Shown here piece after piece: positions 35,142 through 47,200 of a stretch of DNA of 64,000 nt. Positions within the stretch are counted from its first letter, which is position 1. Each line of letters opens with the position of its first letter. A model generated the notes under the pieces. It saw nothing but the letters and a program-made list of their open reading frames with translations. It had not been told where the DNA came from and did not search any database. The stretch is taken from assembly GCA_036872755.1 (NCBI GenBank), contig JAVHNS010000002.1, positions 310,001-374,000 of the forward strand, read 5' to 3'. A program made the position numbers and the translations under genes. Origin of the DNA: Orbilia blumenaviensis (taxonomy: Eukaryota; Ascomycota; Orbiliomycetes; Orbiliales; Orbiliaceae).

Positions 35142-38115
35142 GACTGGGGAGGGATTGGTGTCGTTGGCTGAATCTTGGTCTCCAGTGGTGTGGAGGTCAA
35201 TGCAAGACGAGCCAGAGCCGTTGGAAAATGAATTTTGATTTTAGTGTTGTCGTGTCGTTACAAATCCCAAGCGGTCAGCCTGGCTGGCTAAAGGCCAGGC
35301 CAAATCATGAGTTAATTAGGCCTGTAAACTTGGGCCATTAAACTTGGGCCATAACGAACAGTTACTAGGTAGTTAGGACCTGATCAATGCAAGATACCTA
35401 AATACCAGTAATTAGTATGGATAAGTATCAATAGTATTATTGTTAAGTTCCTTTCGAAGGCCTAGAGCTGGGGGATATGCTCGAGATCTCAGGAATTTGA
35501 GAATTAGTTTCCCATTCTATAGCTCTAAAGTTAGGATGGTAATCAATTGTATCTGTTCAGCTAATCATTCAGGCCGGCTTAGCTTAGATACAGTGCTAGT
35601 TCCAATGCCAAACCAATCATCACGGCAAAATCCAATGCATCTCGATGAGAAGAATATGACTAAGGCACCACACCATCGGAGAATTCAGAGCAAAAGGAAC
35701 ACCTTGGTGGAGCTGCAACAGTTCACAACCGGAAATATTACAGCTCAGCCTGCAGCGTCAAGGATATCAGTCTTCTGAACGGCTGTGATGCATATCTACT
35801 TAAGCATATACCACTTGTTTACCGGATGGTAATTACTCAAGCGTCCAGTTCCCAATAACCCCCAGCTGTCACATATGTGCCAGTGCCCATCGATCCTTTC
35901 AACCACAAATTCGGAATACCTCTTAAGCTTCAGGTTTTATTGTGAGCATGAGTCTGCTTAGAATAAACCAGCAGTCACGCTGACAAAATCGAGACGTTTT
36001 ACCCCGGACTTGGCATGATGCCGAAGCTTTCTTGGGAGGTTCGTGTTCACAAAACTTCTTCACTCGATGCAATAAACACCTGATGGAATAATTGACTTGG
36101 ATTCACCTCCTTGCATCCTCTCGAGGTGGATCTATATGAATTTTTATCGAACTTGGATGCCGGGTCCAAACATAGTGCTTCCTTCGCCATTCCCTTAAGA
36201 GCGACATAACCCGCTTCGCACTTTCTAACAACGTGGTCGAAAGGACGGGCTTTCGTTAGGTCGTCCTTTTTGCACGTCATCTGGCGACATTCTGTTGCTC
36301 AGAGGTAAGGTGCCAATCGCGGATTGTGGCCGCCAGGGTAAGGACCCAGCGCCATAGATCCACATCGGCCTCTGTGCTAGGCCTGCAGTACCCTACCTAG
36401 CACGTAACAGGCAAACGTTGCGAAGTAAGTCGAGTAATGGACTGGAATGCGACCACCTGGCGCGCGGCCGTCGGTGAAAGGGGACGATTTCACCACAAAA
36501 TGACAAAAGGTTAGGTAATAGGACGCAACCGAAAACTGGCCCGGTGACCTGCTTGCCCCTCATTTCGGGCTCTACAAAGAAAACCCAAAACCTCTAAAGC
36601 CAGTCGAGTGTTTAAATGGGTCCGTTGTATTGGGTTTCAAACGCAGCCCAGCGGAAGAGCGCCTCCCCTCCCAGCTGACCTTATGAATGCGAAAAAATTT
36701 TCCTGGTTGTTTTCTAACCGTTGACGGGTAAAAGTTCAAGTCAGATCTGACATACACAGGTTAAAAAAGGTTCTGGGTCAGGCCAGGTGACGCCTTGTTC
36801 CTCGATGTCAACCCCTGTTCGCAAAGCTTGATGCCCCGCGTTCTAAGCGGTCCATGCTTGTAAACACCAACCTTTTCGTGAAGTTTTTCCTTTCCCCAGA
36901 CTTTCGCTACATTTACAGCTTATGACGCTATACGCTATTTTGATCGTCCTCATGCAGGCGGTCTGCATCCTGAAGCCTGATTCTGGGCCTCTCTCATGTG
37001 AAGGGGGAAAGAAGAAGAGAATTTTTCATCTCCAGGCATGCAAAGGGACTCTTTTTGCTTTTGACTGGCCAGCATCTCGCATGTTTTCTCGCGGATGCTC
37101 TGCACCGTGTGTGCGACTTTGAGAGCTCGTCCTTGTTTCCCGAGCCTGTCTCCCCCTTCCCTTGGGTAGCTAGCACAAGTAAATGTCCGTTTTGGTAACA
37201 GCTCTTCAAAAAATTATGAAGTAAAACGGAGACAGTGCGACATTTTTTACGAATTCTTAATTATAATCCGGCGAACAAGTGCCCATGGCGTCCGTATTTA
37301 AGGAAGCTTCATGGACGGGTAATTTTTCTAAAGGGATTTGCTTTGGCTTCCACTGAGCGAATACTTTTGGACGACCCGAAACTAGATTTTCGAAATTCGA
37401 GCTGGACGACTGGCATTTGGGCCGCATGCTTGATTCGCTCGCAATTGCCTTATTTTTAGCCAGTATTACCTACCTAGGGCCCGTAGACACCTCAAACTCG
37501 AAATATTACGTCTTGCAGTAACCAGCCAGCATTTTTGGCGGCACCCAATTCGACAAACAAGGCCCTGGAACCAAGAAGGATTATTCGAATATTCGCGCAG
37601 AGAAATATTGCTGTAGCCAACTGCAACAGCCCAACGCATTTTCCTGTTCGCAGCCGCGAGGTCCACAGCCTTTTTTTGTTTTAACTCCCCTGCCAAAATA
37701 TAATACCCCGAATGATGACCTGAACGACAGCAGTGGCCGGTACTTATTCCCTGTCCGATTCCACGCCAGCTGCCAGCCCTTTATGCATGGACCGGGTCGA
37801 CCGTTCCATTGGCTCCATTTGTGATTTTATTTCGCAATTGATATTGTAGAGGAGGGTATAAACATCTGTCCGAGTTCCTGCGCTGCACTGCAGGGCTATC
37901 TCCCAATTATACAGATAGCGTTATAATAAGATTAGAAAGTTCCGGAGTAGTGGGCACGACGTGACTATAGAGGGACTGTACCCTAAGTTTAAACGTCTTC
38001 CACTGTATTTACACAGGAGCATTTCCTTTCAGCCTTCCATTCATCTAGACTTCAATCTAGCCCCAATTCCTATTCATCTCGCTCTCTCGACATTCCAACC
38101 CGACACAAGCCCAAG
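35142..38115. other. Intergenic stretch between divergent CLPP and F-box genes
   Basis: No firm gene in 3 kb. A 14-bp unit AAACTTGGGCCAT plus flanking T is directly repeated at about 35325-35354. A 77-codon frame with a genuine ATG at 36280 (-, to 36047) has balanced composition but no recognisable domain; it is listed as a finding rather than called. The remaining small frames are unconvincing. Confidence 0.45.
37808..37862 (+). promoter_or_regulatory. Candidate promoter: inverted CCAAT box and TATA box
   Basis: ATTGG (37808-37812, inverted CCAAT) lies 45 bases before TATAAAC (from 37857). They are about 255-305 bases ahead of the F-box start codon at 38116, with a C/T-rich stretch just before the ATG. 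The spacing fits a fungal core promoter with a long leader, but both motifs are short. Confidence 0.35.
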
Positions 38116-39978
38116 ATGGCATCAGCTCCAGCTCCTGCCTCGCAGACGCTTCTGGAAAAACTTCCATATGATCTCATGACTCTTGTTATCCCTCACCTAG
38201 ATCTATTTGATATTGCAAGATGTCGTTTGGTTTCGAGGGGGTTCTATCGTCTCTTCACAGACGATTCCATATGCCGATTCGCGCTTAAGAGCTTATTCGA
38301 TCAAGTACCAGAATCCTCCAATCCATCGGCAGGGAACGTCGAATTGACCCGTTTAATCACCAGAACTTCGCGATGGATTCGGAAGGATCCCTCCAGAGTT
38401 CAGAAACTCGTTGTGGCGAAGGGCAGTACGGATCCGAGCTACCTGGGCTGGGGTGTCGTTGGCAACATTCTCGTTTATCAATCGCCCACTTGCATTGATG
38501 GAGAGCAGTCCCAACGGTCAAAGCTGGTCCTTAACTGCCTTAATAGGAGCAGGAGAGAGATCCATGTTGATCTGATTGGTATTGACCCTTTGTTTGACTC
38601 AGTCAATCCAGACGAAGATAACAAATGGAATATTTTTATTCCAAGGACCGCGGACCGAGGCGACAAGTTCCTGACTGGCCAGAAGCAATTACCTCCATTC
38701 ATGATGGTCGCCAGCCACCCAAGGACAGCGGTCCAATTACAGGCAAATCCTCGCGGTGTGCCACAACGTATAAGGGATTTCTTGAGCAGGCGACCTTCGA
38801 ACCCCCCAACAACAATCCACCAGTCCCTGGTCATCATATCACTCGAACCCTCGAACCTTGGGCGAGTAGTCTGCAATTGGACCATCGATGATGAAGTCCG
38901 TTGCTTCGACGCCAATGAGCATTACTTCGTCTATTCAAAGAAAGGAGCGAAGAACAAGTACAACATTGCTTTTTTTAAGAAGATCATTCCGACATGGCCA
39001 AAGGTCCACGAAGCTGCAGGTATGGATAGTGTTGCAAATTCCATGGCGACATTTGCATATGTAGCGACCAAGGAGATCTTTGCCTTGGGGGCGGATGTTG
39101 CGGGGGAACACCTATTCATTAGCTTCACTTCGTCAGCACAGGTCGTCGACGTCAAAACGGGAGCGTCATTAAAGAAAACCGACATTGGGATGCCTCCTCT
39201 TCGGGACTCTGTAGCTGCAGAAAGTGTCAAAAACATTTTCACTTTCTTCCAGGCAAATGAGACCCAAACCGCTGAGGGTAAAATAGTTACAATAGATCTA
39301 TGTTGTAACCTCCGGTATGATGAAATCTACAATGATTTTATTCAACATCGACAGGCGACGGCGCTTTGGAAGCTGGAAGCCAGTGTTCTCGCAAACGGAG
39401 CTGTCAACAGCCTCACCTGGCGTCCTGCGTTCATGGCAACACCGAAGGTTGCTCGGCAGCATATCCCAGTCTCGATGAACTCGATGACACTAGCATCGGG
39501 TCGCCTCCACGACTGTCTTGCTGTTTCAACTGTTAGAGTCAATGCTGAGCAGATGCGAGCTGGGTATAGGGGGTCTCATGCTTACCATCAGCAGCGAGGG
39601 CTAACACTTGTGGGGAGCATCCCCAGCATCGTCACAAACCTCTATAACGTCTCTATCTTTGAGAATGACTCGAACGTTTCGTCGCAGGGCGCTAAGAACG
39701 CAAAGTGGCTGCAACCCACATCGTCGATTCATGTTTTGAGTCCATCGGATGCAAAGACCACTGAGTTGTCTTTCAGACCCCGAGGCCAGAGGGCTGGTGT
39801 TAATCGTATTGAAGCTAGGGTTCCTAATCCGACGGTTGACTGTGCTCCAATCGCGGTTGGATGTGGGTGGGTGGTATTTGCGAAGGATAGGAGTGATCGG
39901 TGCTCACCGCTCAATCTTTATGGGAGGTTGGGCAACATTCGAAAGGCGGACGAACTGATAGTTGTTCGGTTCGACTAG
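38116..39978 (+). CDS. F-box protein with unrecognised C-terminal region
   Basis: A single exon of 620 residues. Residues about 10-55 form an F-box: LLEKLPYDLMTLVIPHLDLF followed by DIARCRLVSRGFYRLFTDD, with the usual LP..L...I...L pattern. F-box proteins bind Skp1 and bring substrates to SCF ubiquitin ligases. The remaining 560 residues hold short beta-rich segments (VVGNILVYQSP, DDEVRCFDANEHYFVYSKKG, TAVQLQANPRGVP, AVGCGWVVFAKD) that could form a propeller, but no repeat consensus is clear. Such one-off F-box proteins are numerous and fast-evolving in filamentous ascomycetes. The substrate is unknown. It converges with xylulokinase, with 404 bases between stops. Confidence 0.82.
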   Translation: MASAPAPASQTLLEKLPYDLMTLVIPHLDLFDIARCRLVSRGFYRLFTDDSICRFALKSLFDQVPESSNPSAGNVELTRLITRTSRWIRKDPSRVQKLVVAKGSTDPSYLGWGVVGNILVYQSPTCIDGEQSQRSKLVLNCLNRSRREIHVDLIGIDPLFDSVNPDEDNKWNIFIPRTADRGDKFLTGQKQLPPFMMVASHPRTAVQLQANPRGVPQRIRDFLSRRPSNPPTTIHQSLVIISLEPSNLGRVVCNWTIDDEVRCFDANEHYFVYSKKGAKNKYNIAFFKKIIPTWPKVHEAAGMDSVANSMATFAYVATKEIFALGADVAGEHLFISFTSSAQVVDVKTGASLKKTDIGMPPLRDSVAAESVKNIFTFFQANETQTAEGKIVTIDLCCNLRYDEIYNDFIQHRQATALWKLEASVLANGAVNSLTWRPAFMATPKVARQHIPVSMNSMTLASGRLHDCLAVSTVRVNAEQMRAGYRGSHAYHQQRGLTLVGSIPSIVTNLYNVSIFENDSNVSSQGAKNAKWLQPTSSIHVLSPSDAKTTELSFRPRGQRAGVNRIEARVPNPTVDCAPIAVGCGWVVFAKDRSDRCSPLNLYGRLGNIRKADELIVVRFD

Positions 39979-40382
39979 ATTTCTCGTACACTTTGTTTTT
40001 CCATTCTGTTCTTTTTCTTCTTCTTCTTTGCTTATACGACCTGACAACAAGGGTTTTGTAATTTCATTCGCCCGCACTACTTTTATCTGTACGTTCTAGC
40101 GACATCACACCGGAGTTTTAGGCGCTCGAATCGGGTTTTAAGGGTTTTATTATACGATGGAGCATTGTTAGGAGCATTCATGAAAGGAGGGGAAAAAATT
40201 ACTTCACAACTTTCAGAACCTTGTTTTCTCTCTTAGTCAATCCCCACAGGAAGAGGCCTCGCAAAATGTATTTATTGTTTCAAACTAGCTGAAAGCCGGT
40301 CGATAATACAATGACTGAACTTTTATAACTTTAATACCAGTAACGCCCCGGTATCATATAGCTAATGACGAAGATATCTTGT
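39979..40382. terminator. Convergent 3' flanks of F-box and xylulokinase genes
   Basis: These 404 bases between two convergent stop codons are T-rich just after 39978 (TTCTTTTTCTTCTTCTTC) and hold AT-rich sequence near 40315-40340. Both 3' ends must be formed here; no specific cleavage signal was identified. Confidence 0.35.
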
Positions 40383-42296
40383 TTATATCAGGGAGGTATC
40401 TCCCTTCGCTTCGCCCTTCTGTACCTTCGCTTCGGCCTCTGAGTAAGCCTGCACAATGTCCCCATAAGCTTCCCAAACCCCCTTCTTATACCCATCCATA
40501 ACCTTCTCCACCTTGCCCTCTTCGTTCCACCTCTTCCCAATCAAAGACTCGAAAGACTCGCCGGAATCCCTCCGCTCAACCGCCCACAAAGCTTTATACG
40601 CCGCTCCCAATGCACAAGCGTTCCCAACATCTAATTTATAAACACCTTCAATCCCACCTAACACATCTGCCAAGACTGAACCGATGGCTTTATTCCTGCT
40701 CCCACCTCCAACGAGATATACTCTTCTTGGCTGTGGGTTCTTCGGGTCTAGTAGCGGAGCACTTCGAATTCTCATGCTCAATGCCTGAGATTCAACAATA
40801 GCCCTCGCATCGGATGTGATATCCCATCCTTCTGACTCCTCGATTTTCTTCGAAGTTCCATCTACTTCAAACCTATAAAACCCCGGATTTTGTACATTGG
40901 GCACGATCTCCGGTAGTGGGAAGTAGAATCCAAGTTTTGCCTTATCAGCTGGTGGTGTTTTCCCCAATACTGGAGTCTCAAGTGCGGCCTTGTTAAAGTG
41001 TGCCCAAGAGTGATCGTCGATTCCTGCGGATTTATTCACCGCATCTCTGATCTCCTCCCGTGCTAAACCACCGTTTTTATAACAAAGCATGAACATATAC
41101 AACCCAGGTTGAGTTGGGTGGTTGAACATATGGTATGCCGGGGAAGGATAATATTTCTCCGTGCTCATCAAGATGGTCGTGCTAGTTCCCAAACTTACAA
41201 TCGCATCCTGCGGATGCAGCGGTAACGCTAGAATGGTGGACGGATTATCGCCCGTACTAGGGATTATAGCGCAATCTGCGGGAAACCCCCATTTCTTGAC
41301 GAAGTATGGAGATATCGAGCCTAGATTTTTACCGCCGTCCGGTTCCACCTCTCCAAGTTTTTCGTAGAGTGCTTTTGTAGCTACTGGATCTGTTCCAGAT
41401 GGAGACGCTGCGAGGGAGATGAGTCTGTCGTCCCAGGTTTCGGTTTCAATGTTGAACAGGTTCATGCCGCAGACGTCGGATATATCCATCGGTGCGATTT
41501 TCCCGAGGAACAAAGAAGCTAAGAAAGATGATACAAGGGATATTCTACTCGTAGCAGCGTATTCCTCTGGGTGGAGCTGGACAAAACGGAGGATCTGGGG
41601 CCCTGTGAAGCGGTGGTGTCCGCCAGAGCCGGTGGCTTTGGCGAGTAAATCATCACCGCCAACACGGTCATCAAAGGCGGCGACTTGTGTAGAAGTGCTA
41701 TGGTCTTGCCAGTTTGGAGAAAACTTCCAGCTAAATGCATTTGGGGGAAGTTGCTCCAAAAGCGTTTTTTCAGTTGTGAGGGATGATAGAATTGATTCTG
41801 CACCCTTAGACCAATAGCTGAAGGTATTTTTATTCACATATTAGTTTTGTAATTCTGCGTTGTTTAGATCAAGATCCAACAAGTTGGGTTCGGGAAGCCT
41901 TTGAATTTAAACTTACACGCTGCCATGCTGTTGACCAGCTCCGCTAATACCCTTGACTTTGGAAAAGTCAAAGCCTCTGTTCTTCATACGCTGGAGGAGG
42001 AGGTCGAGGGCTTCGATCCACATTGCGACAGGAGCGAAAACCTCGTCATCTTTTTCATTGACGAAGACACCTTTTCGAACGCCATAGGAGGGCAAGTCGT
42101 GGTCGAAAGAGACGGCCTCTTCGAAGACCGTTTCAAGGTTCGATTTTACAGCGAGGACTGCGAAGCTGTTAGCTATAACCCTATGCTTTTTTGCATACTC
42201 CAGTAGGTTTACTACAGTGAATGTAGTTTAGCTCATACCTTTGAGCTGCTGGGTGGAGAGATCCAACCCCAGATACAGTGGACCCGAATCAGCCAT
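40383..42296 (-). CDS. XKS1: D-xylulokinase
   Basis: Three exons, 42296-42239, 42157-41917 and 41817-40383, join to 577 residues, near the usual fungal size of about 570-600. The enzyme phosphorylates D-xylulose to xylulose 5-phosphate, the entry of xylose and arabinose into the pentose phosphate pathway. FGGY-kinase signatures: N-terminal LYLGLDLSTQQLK (phosphate-binding), KGISGAGQQHGSVYWS formed across intron 2, GDNPSTILALPL and SLGTSTTILMS (about 295-325), and the second-domain nucleotide-binding RVYLVGGGSRNKAIGSVLADVLGG. The second intron has a perfect GTAAGT donor and the first has a CTAAC branch site 10 bases before its acceptor. No xylose reductase or xylitol dehydrogenase lies in the window. 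Confidence 0.95.
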
Positions 42297-43110
42297 GTTA
42301 GCTTGCGCTTGTTGTTTAAAAGATAAAACGTTTGAGTTTGTGATTCTAAGTCGTCTGCACGACTCTAAGTTCAGATCCGATACTTCTATAGAGATAAACA
42401 GTAAAAATAAAATAAGAATTAAAATCGCACAAAACCAAATTGAATGACATCGAAAGCAATCTATAGATCCCGGCCGCAGACAGCCATCTATTTAAGCTTA
42501 AGCAGAGGCACTGCAGTATAGCCGGTGCAGAGCTGGCCTCCGCAGAAGGGCCCGGCTTGCGGATGAACCGGGGTGTGTTTTAGGCTAAATAAACAATCGG
42601 CATCCGTCATTGGTGGAGCGAGCTTCCCGGCAGTCTAATCGGGCAGGCCTGGTTATCACCAAGTTTAAACGTTTTTTGATAAGTGCCAAATATAAACAGG
42701 TTCGATATAGTCACTGTCATACTTAAGATTACCAACACGGTTTGTAGATATTATTTTCAAGGGTCATGCGTCAAAGGTACCCAGAGAGTATCATACACCA
42801 GCAGACCTAAAATTCATATTCAGGGATCGAATTAAAAGCCAAAAACTTAAAAACTGCGCAACAACAACAACCAGAAACCATTTCAAGGTGTCAGTATAGC
42901 TACTTAAGTATTTAGTATAGTTTGGCAACCTATTGACTTCGACACCTAATTTGCTATAAGGCGGGGACAAAGAATAAGTTTATCAGGTTTTACATGTTTG
43001 ACTTGCTAAGGTTATATCTAATTAGGATTAGAAATTGAAATGGGGACGAAGTTTCCATTTGAACTACAAAACTACACTAACTACCCCGTTGAAATTATCT
43101 AATTGCTAAT
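42297..43110. other. Intergenic stretch, AT-rich
   Basis: These 814 bases lie between the xylulokinase start and the stop of the orphan gene, both on the - strand. No gene or clear motif is seen. Confidence 0.4.
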
Positions 43111-44277
43111 CTAGGCATATGATTGATATCTATTGCGGCGAGCCATCCTCCTTCGACGACGCTTAGCATCAGGATCCACAATTCCTGATTCAGCGCTCAA
43201 AAGCATATCAACAGTCCTCTCAGCAAGCTTTGTCAACACGCCTTGGGACAAATCCTTAGCTCCAGGTGGTATCATGCTCACGACCTTGGAAATGACATCG
43301 GATTTCAATCCCTTGATGTTCATGAGAGCACTCCCCACATCATACCCGTTTTTGATCAAGCTCACATAATACAAGTGAGCCTTAGCTATATCGCCACTAG
43401 TAAGCGCAGAAATAAATTTCCCGCTGTTCTCGACGAAGGACATGGCTGTATCAATTGTCTCGGGAAGCTCGATGGCAGTGAGGATGATAGCACCGCCTGG
43501 AACACCCCATTCGATGAGCGCTTTGTTCACATCGAGAACCACTCCAACACCCAAGCTGGCTATTTGATCTAACCCAGACTGTACCTGTTTGAAACCCATT
43601 CCAAATTTCCCGTTCTTATCGACGACGAAACCGAGTTGGATCGCGGGGGGGTCAACACCGATGTCAGCGGCAACGGCAACTTTGGTCGAGGTCGGGTTCT
43701 TATCGCCGTCAAAAAGCAGATCGATTTTGACATTATCCGGACGCTGGAGGATATGAAATTTCTCGGGGGTAGCTGTAATACTGCCCGAGGTGGCTTTTGC
43801 TCCAGTCTTTATGTTGGAAATTACGAACTTGAGCTCAATAGCGCCGGCCTCTCCAGGTACGAAGGCATTGTACCAATGCTCTATTGTGGATTTCTGCCAT
43901 GTCATCTCGCCAAGTTGAACTGCTTTACCATCCGTAGACAAGCTCGCTTTAAAATCGCATTTCCTTGTGCACGTCGGACCAAAGCCTGGTCTATCGACCA
44001 GTGGAAGACTTTGCTGTGGCGCGCGGGGTCTTGTTAGCGTCTTTTCGACCTTGACTCTACGGGCTTTATTTTAATTTGTAGAATGTGAGATATAGCTTAC
44101 TCCGACGCTGAAACAGCTGTTGGCCATCTTGTGTATATTGATGCTTCTGACTTTGTTGGCGTCTCTCCAACCCACATTGAAGCCACGGTAGCTAAGGGCT
44201 GTAGCTTCAGTGATAGTAATCTGATGGCCCTCAGGCATACCACCCAACAAGAATTTTTGAACCAAAATAGCAGTCAT
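43111..44277 (-). CDS. Unrecognised two-exon protein with polybasic C-terminus
   Basis: Exons 44277-44101 and 44013-43111, with an intron of 87 nt (GTAAGC...GCTAAC...CACAG), give 359 residues; family not recognised. There is no signal peptide (start MTAILVQKFLLGG) and no obvious membrane helix. Exon 1 includes ITITEATALSYRGFNVGWRD. Exon 2 begins QSLPLVDRPGFGPTCTRKC with two cysteines, then beta-like sequence (GAIELKFVISNIKTG, DNVKIDLLFDGD), a Gly/Val-rich segment (IASLGVGVVLDVNKALIEWG) and a helical part ending in AERTVDMLLSAESGI. The last 20 residues are strongly basic (KRRRRRMARR), possibly a nuclear signal. The intron is supported by exact phase and a branch site. It borders a 3.8 kb AT-rich gene-poor stretch, so a lineage-specific origin is plausible. 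Confidence 0.68.
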
Positions 44278-47200
44278 TGTGTGGGAATTATCGGGTAAAT
44301 GAAAAACAAGATTTTGAAAGGCCTATAGTTTGAATTATAATATTAGTGATGTAGCTCAAAATTCAATATTATCGAGGTAACCATACTGATTTTTGAGCTG
44401 AAGTTTTTATAGAAGCAAATTAAATTAATCTCTAAGGTTTCGTAGGTCGTAAATTTTGCAAAACAAATGGAAACGAATAGTAGAAAATGAAATAAAATAT
44501 AAATGAAAGACTTAAAGTGAGTAATCGATACCAGCGATGAAGAAATGAAAAAAAAAATAATATCCTGTGAGCCGGCACAAGACTAATAGGTAGAAGTGAA
44601 TGGCGATATGGATAGAAGTGAATGATGAATGAATTAGAACTGGGTAGACGGGTATATATATACTTCAGGCGAAGACGATAACACCACCTTAAAACCCGCT
44701 AGCCACGAAGTTCTCACGATATCAATATTTGGGACATTGCAAGCGGCAACGCCGAGGAACTGATCGGGTTGCTTAGAACTTTCACACTGCGCCCCCGCCA
44801 CGACTATGCACCACCACAGCAAGCCTCCATCGAAACGTTTCAAAGTACATGCAGCAAATTCTTTCCGCCTAGGGTCATTGGTATTTGCTTCTGCCTATGC
44901 AGTAAATTCCAGTATACCGCTAACTGCCCTTGGGGGCACTAGACCACCCTGGGGATTGAAACGTGCCAACTAGAATAGTGCCCCAAGCTCCGCTGCACCC
45001 TGTCTGGATTTATTTTAGAAATACCCATTGCATTGGTCAGGCCAGGGGCACATCGCTTGATCTAAATGCATGTGGTTAGTGACGAAAGAATGGCCATGTG
45101 GGTAAGTTTAGGCGATCCAATGTTTATTAGAATTCAATGATCTTCTTAGTACATAAAAACCTTAGTCCATGTCTTCACGGCTATGTTTGCGCTCGAAGTG
45201 GTATCTGTAATGCATATTCAAGCTTTTGCTCGACCTGTATATGTACGTACCAAGATGTCTACGGATTCGGCTTTTCCTTATTTAGTGGAGATCATACAAA
45301 CAACTTAGCAGCGTAGCTAAATCATCCTCCTGAGACCGATAATAACCAAGTTCCATTTAAACACCCCTTCAAACAACCCTTTGCTTCGAGAAACCTCAAC
45401 CTAATGACCGTATTCATGATTGTAAGGCTAGCCAGGGTCAGTCTTTTAGCTGACCTCGTGGCCTTAGCGTTGTGCGAAGAAAAGAAAGAAAATCAAAAGG
45501 TTTCCTTTTTTTCTAGTTTCGCTTCTACTCTGGATCCGAATCGAAAGAATCCTACGAAGTAGAACATGCAATCCACTATTACTACATTTAGAGATGGCAA
45601 TTTTGGCTAAAGTCCAGAATGCCATAGTTCAGCAACTTCGAAGGCGTCTCCGGCTCCACAAGCTAATAGATAATTGTCCGACTCCCTTCGGTGGTAATTT
45701 GTTTCGAGGATCAAACAAGTAGTCGTGTAATTGCTTTTGTTTGAAGTTTTGCTCAATCTTTTTTCTTGGCCCGAGTTGCATCTGTTGTATTTTACTTCAT
45801 AGCGCAATGCAATAACAGGAGACGAAAATTCTCCTTCGGATATGGCGACCGTTTCGTTCTAAAATATGATTCACCTTTTTTAAATTATGCAATAATACTG
45901 TTATAATTGCTTAGGTGTTGAGGACTTAGCCGGTACAGCACTAGTAAACGTTTCTATACCAATTAAGCGAGAAGAACTAGTATTCAAGGGAAGGGAGTTT
46001 TTATACTCTAAGCATTTAAGCTGGGACTAGTTTGTGTATACCAGCTAGTCGGCACTCCAGTTAACTACGTTAGCACACGAGTTGCCCGGACGTAATACCA
46101 GTATGCATACGCTGGGCACCGGCTGGTTTACCAGTGTGTCTGGACCTAAGAAAGCACAATCAGCCTTCTAAATCACAATTATCTTTGTCAATCGGATATA
46201 CGCATATACCGGACACTTTTAATATATAATATAACACAGTATATCTCGTTTAGGACAAACGGTCCGTCTTGAGTCGGAAACATTTTCTACTGTAGTTATT
46301 TTGCGGTATATAATATGCAATCCGCCATTAGAGAAATGAAAACACGAAACTCAAAGGGAAAACAGCCTTAAAGCTCGTAGTAGTTACAAGATCCAGAATA
46401 TCCTGATTCCATAGGTAACTTAAAAGTGGGGGTTTATTCATGGCCTCTTCTTTTTTTCTAAGTATTCGTAACGTCGATAATTTAAGCTATGTAAACCTGG
46501 GCACCGTAGCCTGCCCGCTCGCCTGCTAGACCTAGATGGAAAACTGGATATCGATGGCTTGGATTTAGCTGATAGGCTGGCAGCTTACAAACATACTCAT
46601 AAGTAGACAGATGTGATAATCGATGAACGAACATTCGGACAGGCCTGCCAAGCAAACAAGCTTCGGTCTACAGTCAGATACTACTGTAGGGGAGATGGCA
46701 GACCAAGGTTACGATAACTGGAAAGATAATAATTAAATAAAACTAAAAATTACCTAAAACTAAACCCCCTTGCGTATTTCATACATCATAAGGACCGTTT
46801 CTTCGAGGTATATGTATATAAGCCCTACGTCTTGAGTTTGATCCAGTCTACTTACTTAGTATACAAGTACTTATATCAATTCAATGCATTATTTTCGGTA
46901 TATCTTAGAGTAAATTCAATATGCTTCTCAGAGGTAGCTGGTTCTAACAGGAAGCACCGCTCTCGAGATCTCTCGTTATATTTTAGATTATATTTTGTTT
47001 AAACACTAACCCAATCCAGCTAGACTTGCAAAAATACAAAGATCAACACCAATCGTTAGATCTTTATTGATCTAGTCTTGTGGTTTCTAATCGTAGAAAG
47101 TAATCATATTTTAATAATAAAATAGCGAGCAATTGTCTAGAATATGTTTTTAAAAACGTGCGCAGACGCATGAGAGCCTTTTACCACCCAAACCGCGTGA

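Noticed and set aside
42158..42190. Earlier acceptor (GCATAG) for xylulokinase exon 2
   Set aside because: It would add residues not expected in the family; the acceptor at 42159-42158 fits the phase and the CTAAC branch site.
45607..45807. 66-codon - strand frame in the AT-rich stretch
   Set aside because: No domain, uncertain start and no neighbouring exon found.
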